The translations under genes were made by a program, and so were the position numbers. Of a DNA stretch of 64,000 nucleotides, positions 61,353 to 64,000 are shown piece after piece. The number at the start of each line of letters is the position of its first letter. The first letter of the stretch is position 1. Below the pieces are notes generated by a model, which saw nothing but the letters and a program-made list of their open reading frames with translations, was not told the DNA's origin and did no database searches. The stretch is from the NCBI GenBank assembly GCA_050633825.1, contig JBOEHG010000008.1:1-64000 (forward strand), in the 5' to 3' direction. The stretch is from CANLBN01 sp050633825. GTDB lineage: Bacteria; Pseudomonadota; Gammaproteobacteria; Pseudomonadales; Cellvibrionaceae.

Positions 61353-62114
61353 TTATTTACCTTCATCAGCTTCACGCTTGCCTTCAGGTAAATAGTTACG
61401 CAACATACTGTCGATTACACGAGGGTTTTGCCCATTTTGAATCGCTAGCAAAGCATCAATAACCAAGTTTTTAACCAACACATCACCGGCTGCCTTTCGT
61501 TGCAACTTTGCTGCCATAGGGTCGCAGAAACCATTGGCAATAATGGCACCGTAAAGTGTTGTTAATAGCGCAACCGCCATTGCTGGACCGATTGATTTAG
61601 GGTCAGACATATTGGCTAACATCGCAACCAAACCAATTAGGGTTCCAATCATCCCCATTGCTGGTGCCATAACGCCCATTGCTGAAAAAATAGAAGCCCC
61701 CGTGCCATGTCGGGTTTCAGCCTCTGTTTTTTCTTTGGATAACAGCGCCTTCACAACATCGGGGTCATGACCATCCACAAGTAGCTGTATCCCTTTTTGT
61801 AAAAAATCACTACTGACTTCTTTGCCTTCAAGTGATAGCAGGCCACCTTTACGCGCTTCATCGGCCAAGGCAACGATCTCATCAATTAACTCAGCCACAT
61901 CAATGGAGGAATTCTTAAAACCTTTACCTGCAATTTTTGCAAAGCCTAAATATTCTGAAAGATTGTATTGCGACATCACCGCACAAAAAGTCCCACCAAA
62001 TACAATCACAAGAGAGGGGGCATTCACAAACATCGTGATATCACCACTCATCATCATGGTAATCACGATCAGGGCCAAAGCCCCCAAAATTCCAATAAGC
62101 GTTGCTAAATCCAC
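61353..62114 (-). CDS. pomA: Flagellar stator protein PomA/MotA
   Basis: A 253-residue protein, the length of PomA and shorter than E. coli MotA, with four TM segments (about 3-20, 28-46, 150-172 and 182-202). It shows FSAMGVMAPAMGMIGTLIGLVAML and AMAVALLTTLYGAIIANGF, the core of MotA/PomA TM3-TM4. It begins MDLATLIGILGALALIVITM, as in Vibrio-type PomA. First gene of pomA-pomB-PilZ. Confidence 0.94.
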   Translation of the reverse strand: MDLATLIGILGALALIVITMMMSGDITMFVNAPSLVIVFGGTFCAVMSQYNLSEYLGFAKIAGKGFKNSSIDVAELIDEIVALADEARKGGLLSLEGKEVSSDFLQKGIQLLVDGHDPDVVKALLSKEKTEAETRHGTGASIFSAMGVMAPAMGMIGTLIGLVAMLANMSDPKSIGPAMAVALLTTLYGAIIANGFCDPMAAKLQRKAAGDVLVKNLVIDALLAIQNGQNPRVIDSMLRNYLPEGKREADEGK

Positions 62115-62327
62115 AACTTACCTCTTTAATGCTGCCTACAAATTGACTCAGAGCCCCATATTTGGACTCCTCTTTTCAGTCTAGCCGTTATTTTCTATTT
62201 CACATGCGTAAAATAATCAGATCTCATGTTAAGATCGCTTTCATGTAAGACCATTGTGATTTTTATCATCAACTGTTATAAAAACAATCAAACCTATTAC
62301 CATTAAACAGCTGTAAAGACCCCACTT

Positions 62328-62570
62328 ATGAGCAAAAAGAAATCTGCATTTAATTTTGAGGAATCTCTCCACGAATTAGAGTCATTAGTCAGCAAACTGG
62401 AAGATGGGGATTTGTCTTTAGAAGAGTCGTTATCGGCTTTTGAGCAAGGGATCAAACTGACCAAGTCATGCCAACAACACCTGTCAGCTGCGGAACAAAA
62501 AGTATCCCTATTAATAGGCGATGATGATGACTTGCAAGTCGTTGATCTTGATGAAGATCAGGATGACTAA
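62328..62570 (+). CDS. xseB: Exodeoxyribonuclease VII small subunit
   Basis: An 80-residue XseB: FNFEESLHELESLVSKLEDG, LSLEESLSAFEQGIKLTKSC and an acidic tail (DDDDLQVVDLDEDQDD). It associates in several copies with XseA to degrade single-stranded DNA. It starts the xseB-ispA-dxs operon, the standard gammaproteobacterial order, divergent from pomA. Confidence 0.96.
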   Translation: MSKKKSAFNFEESLHELESLVSKLEDGDLSLEESLSAFEQGIKLTKSCQQHLSAAEQKVSLLIGDDDDLQVVDLDEDQDD

Positions 62571-62593
62571 GATACCCACATAAGACCCCTATC

Positions 62594-63481
62594 ATGCAGT
62601 CATTTGATCAGTTCTGCCAAGATTACCGTAAGCGCATCAACACCTATCTGGAAAATCAGCTCCCAGAAAATGCGGGAGCCGATAACACGCTGAATAAAGC
62701 CATGCGCTACAGCCTGCTAAGTGGAGGCAAGCGCATTCGCCCATTATTAGTATATGGCGGCGCGCTGGCTATTAATGAAGCCAATATACTCACTGATAGA
62801 GCCGCAGCAGCTATTGAATGCATTCATGCTTATAGCTTGATTCATGACGACCTCCCTGCCATGGATGACGATGAACTACGCAGAGGCAAACCGACTTGTC
62901 ATGTTGAGTTTGGTGAAGCAACAGCCATTCTGGCCGGAGACGCTCTACAGGCTTTGGCATTTGAGTTCCTAAGCCAGACAACAGATATCGCGAGCGATAA
63001 CCAACTCGCAATGATAAGGATATTGACTAAGGCAAGCGGTCATCATGGGATGGTTGCAGGTCAATCCATTGACCTTGCAGCAATAGATCAGCAACTAAGG
63101 TTAGAACAACTAACAAGGATGCACCAATTAAAAACAGGGGCCTTAATTGATGCCAGTATCCAACTTGGCGCACTGTCCACGGGCATTGCTTCAGAACAAC
63201 AATTACAGTCGCTTAAGCAGTACACTAGCGCTATAGGTCTAGCGTTTCAGGTGCAGGACGATATTCTTGATGTCATCGCCGACACTGAAGTTTTAGGGAA
63301 ACAGCAAGGAGCTGATATCGCCCAAAACAAACCCACATTTGTGTCTCTATTGGGCCTTGAGGGTGCGCAGGCAAAGGCCTCTGAACTCTATGATGATGCC
63401 CTGAATGCACTCAGCGGTTTTGATTACCGAGCAGACTACCTCCGCCATTTAGCGGCCTATATTATTAAACGTCATCATTAA
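62594..63481 (+). CDS. ispA: Farnesyl diphosphate synthase IspA
   Basis: A 295-residue prenyl transferase. The first Asp-rich motif is DDLPAMDDD (near residue 84) and the second DDILDVIAD (near 220). GGKRIRPLL (near 47) binds diphosphate. It makes farnesyl diphosphate from IPP and DMAPP. The two extra residues in the first motif (DDxxxxD) are typical of bacterial short-chain FPP synthases. 23 nt after xseB. Confidence 0.96.
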   Translation: MQSFDQFCQDYRKRINTYLENQLPENAGADNTLNKAMRYSLLSGGKRIRPLLVYGGALAINEANILTDRAAAAIECIHAYSLIHDDLPAMDDDELRRGKPTCHVEFGEATAILAGDALQALAFEFLSQTTDIASDNQLAMIRILTKASGHHGMVAGQSIDLAAIDQQLRLEQLTRMHQLKTGALIDASIQLGALSTGIASEQQLQSLKQYTSAIGLAFQVQDDILDVIADTEVLGKQQGADIAQNKPTFVSLLGLEGAQAKASELYDDALNALSGFDYRADYLRHLAAYIIKRHH

Positions 63482-63585
63482 TAACGCCCTAATACCCCCT
63501 TTTTTTGCTAGGCAATTAAACAGCGAAGCAATACAATAACCCGTCTACTTAAGATGTTGTAATAGAAACGCGTTGAAACCTATTA

Positions 63586-64000
63586 ATGTGCAGTGAAATA
63601 CCGCTAACCCGACCCCATACCCCCTTACTGGATACCGTTGATAATCCTGAAGATTTGCGTGGCCTGGAAGAAAATCAATTAGAACAAATTGCGGATGAGC
63701 TCAGGCAGTACCTACTGTTTTGTGTTGGCCAAACAGGCGGACATTTTGGGGCAGGATTGGGCGTTGTCGAGCTGACCATTGCACTGCATTATATTTACAA
63801 TACCCCTAAAGACCGCTTGGTATGGGATGTAGGGCACCAAACCTACCCCCACAAAATCCTTACGGGTCGCCGTGACGAAATGCTCAGTATGCGCCAATAT
63901 CAGGGGCTTTCTGGATTCCCTAAGCGCAGCGAAAGCGATTACGATACCTTTGGTGTTGGCCATTCCAGCACGTCTATTAGTGCGGCATTGGGCATGTCTT
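63586..64000 (+). CDS. dxs: 1-Deoxy-D-xylulose-5-phosphate synthase (5' part)
   Basis: The first 138 codons or so of Dxs, cut by the right edge. It starts MCSEIPLTRPHTPLLDTVDN and shows CVGQTGGHFGAGLGVVELTI, WDVGHQTYPHKILTGRRD, SGFPKRSESDYDTFGVGHSS, the thiamine-diphosphate-dependent N-terminal domain. It joins pyruvate and glyceraldehyde-3-phosphate in the MEP pathway. 104 nt after ispA, same operon. The start ATG lacks a strong ribosome site. Confidence 0.95.
   Translation, partial: MCSEIPLTRPHTPLLDTVDNPEDLRGLEENQLEQIADELRQYLLFCVGQTGGHFGAGLGVVELTIALHYIYNTPKDRLVWDVGHQTYPHKILTGRRDEMLSMRQYQGLSGFPKRSESDYDTFGVGHSSTSISAALGMS

Noticed and set aside
1..64000. CRISPR arrays, tRNA or rRNA genes, insertion sequences
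   Set aside because: No regularly spaced repeats with unique spacers, no cloverleaf-like segments and no transposase genes were recognised on either strand.

Overview
The window looks like a chromosomal segment of a marine, moderately AT-rich gammaproteobacterium. Supporting evidence is the conserved block hfq-hflX-hflK-hflC-DUF2065-hisZ-purA, plus mutL, miaA, rnr-rlmB, xseB-ispA-dxs and a PomAB-type flagellar stator. I cannot name the genus from sequence alone; the Pseudomonadales/Cellvibrionales side is my best guess. No rRNA, tRNA, CRISPR array, prophage or insertion sequence was recognised. There are two two-base N runs, at 38356-38357 and 59698-59699.

Layout. (i) 1-7766: a glyoxylate-assimilation locus. 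Four leftward genes match bhcA-bhcB-bhcC-bhcD of the beta-hydroxyaspartate cycle. A divergent IclR regulator (bhcR) lies on one side and a TRAP transporter (dctP-dctQ-dctM) on the other. The bhcR/bhcA gap holds a promoter with palindromes just upstream of its -35; the bhcD/dctP gap holds three FadR-like TGGT-N3-ACCA motifs. (ii) 7759-16071: mixed genes, including an N-formylglutamate-amidohydrolase-like protein, lrgAB, a GNAT enzyme, glutaminase, an XRE regulator, rlmB and rnr. (iii) 16247-23509: eda, a diguanylate cyclase, a very large NCS1-permease/histidine-kinase fusion with its LuxR-type response regulator, and a LysR gene that seems to start at ATA. (iv) 24123-35468: a complete urea module on the minus strand, urtABCDE followed by ureDABCEFG and a small His-containing membrane ORF. 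(v) 35869-37032: an Hpt/HD-GYP-like protein. (vi) 37127-45166: the purA-hisZ-DUF2065-hflC-hflK-hflX-hfq-miaA block. (vii) 45350-52235: a segment carrying napEDABC (periplasmic nitrate reductase with an FNR-like box), a BCCT transporter and two small genes. It lies between miaA and mutL, which are adjacent in many gammaproteobacteria; miaA has no ordinary start codon at this junction. (viii) 52322-64000: mutL, a CheX-like protein, an HDAC-family protein, kbp, a multi-PAS chemoreceptor, a PilZ protein, pomB, pomA, then xseB-ispA-dxs (dxs runs off the end).

How it fits together. BhcABCD convert two glyoxylate into one oxaloacetate without loss of carbon, and the adjacent TRAP transporter probably brings in a related small acid. 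The Urt transporter and urease turn urea into ammonium. The permease-kinase/LuxR pair next to the urea genes is a plausible sensor of a nitrogenous compound. Glyoxylate and urea are both end products of purine/allantoin breakdown, so the two catabolic modules may be ecologically linked, but no ureidoglycolate-forming enzymes are in this window. nap, the PomAB stator and the chemoreceptor suggest a motile cell able to use nitrate as an electron sink.
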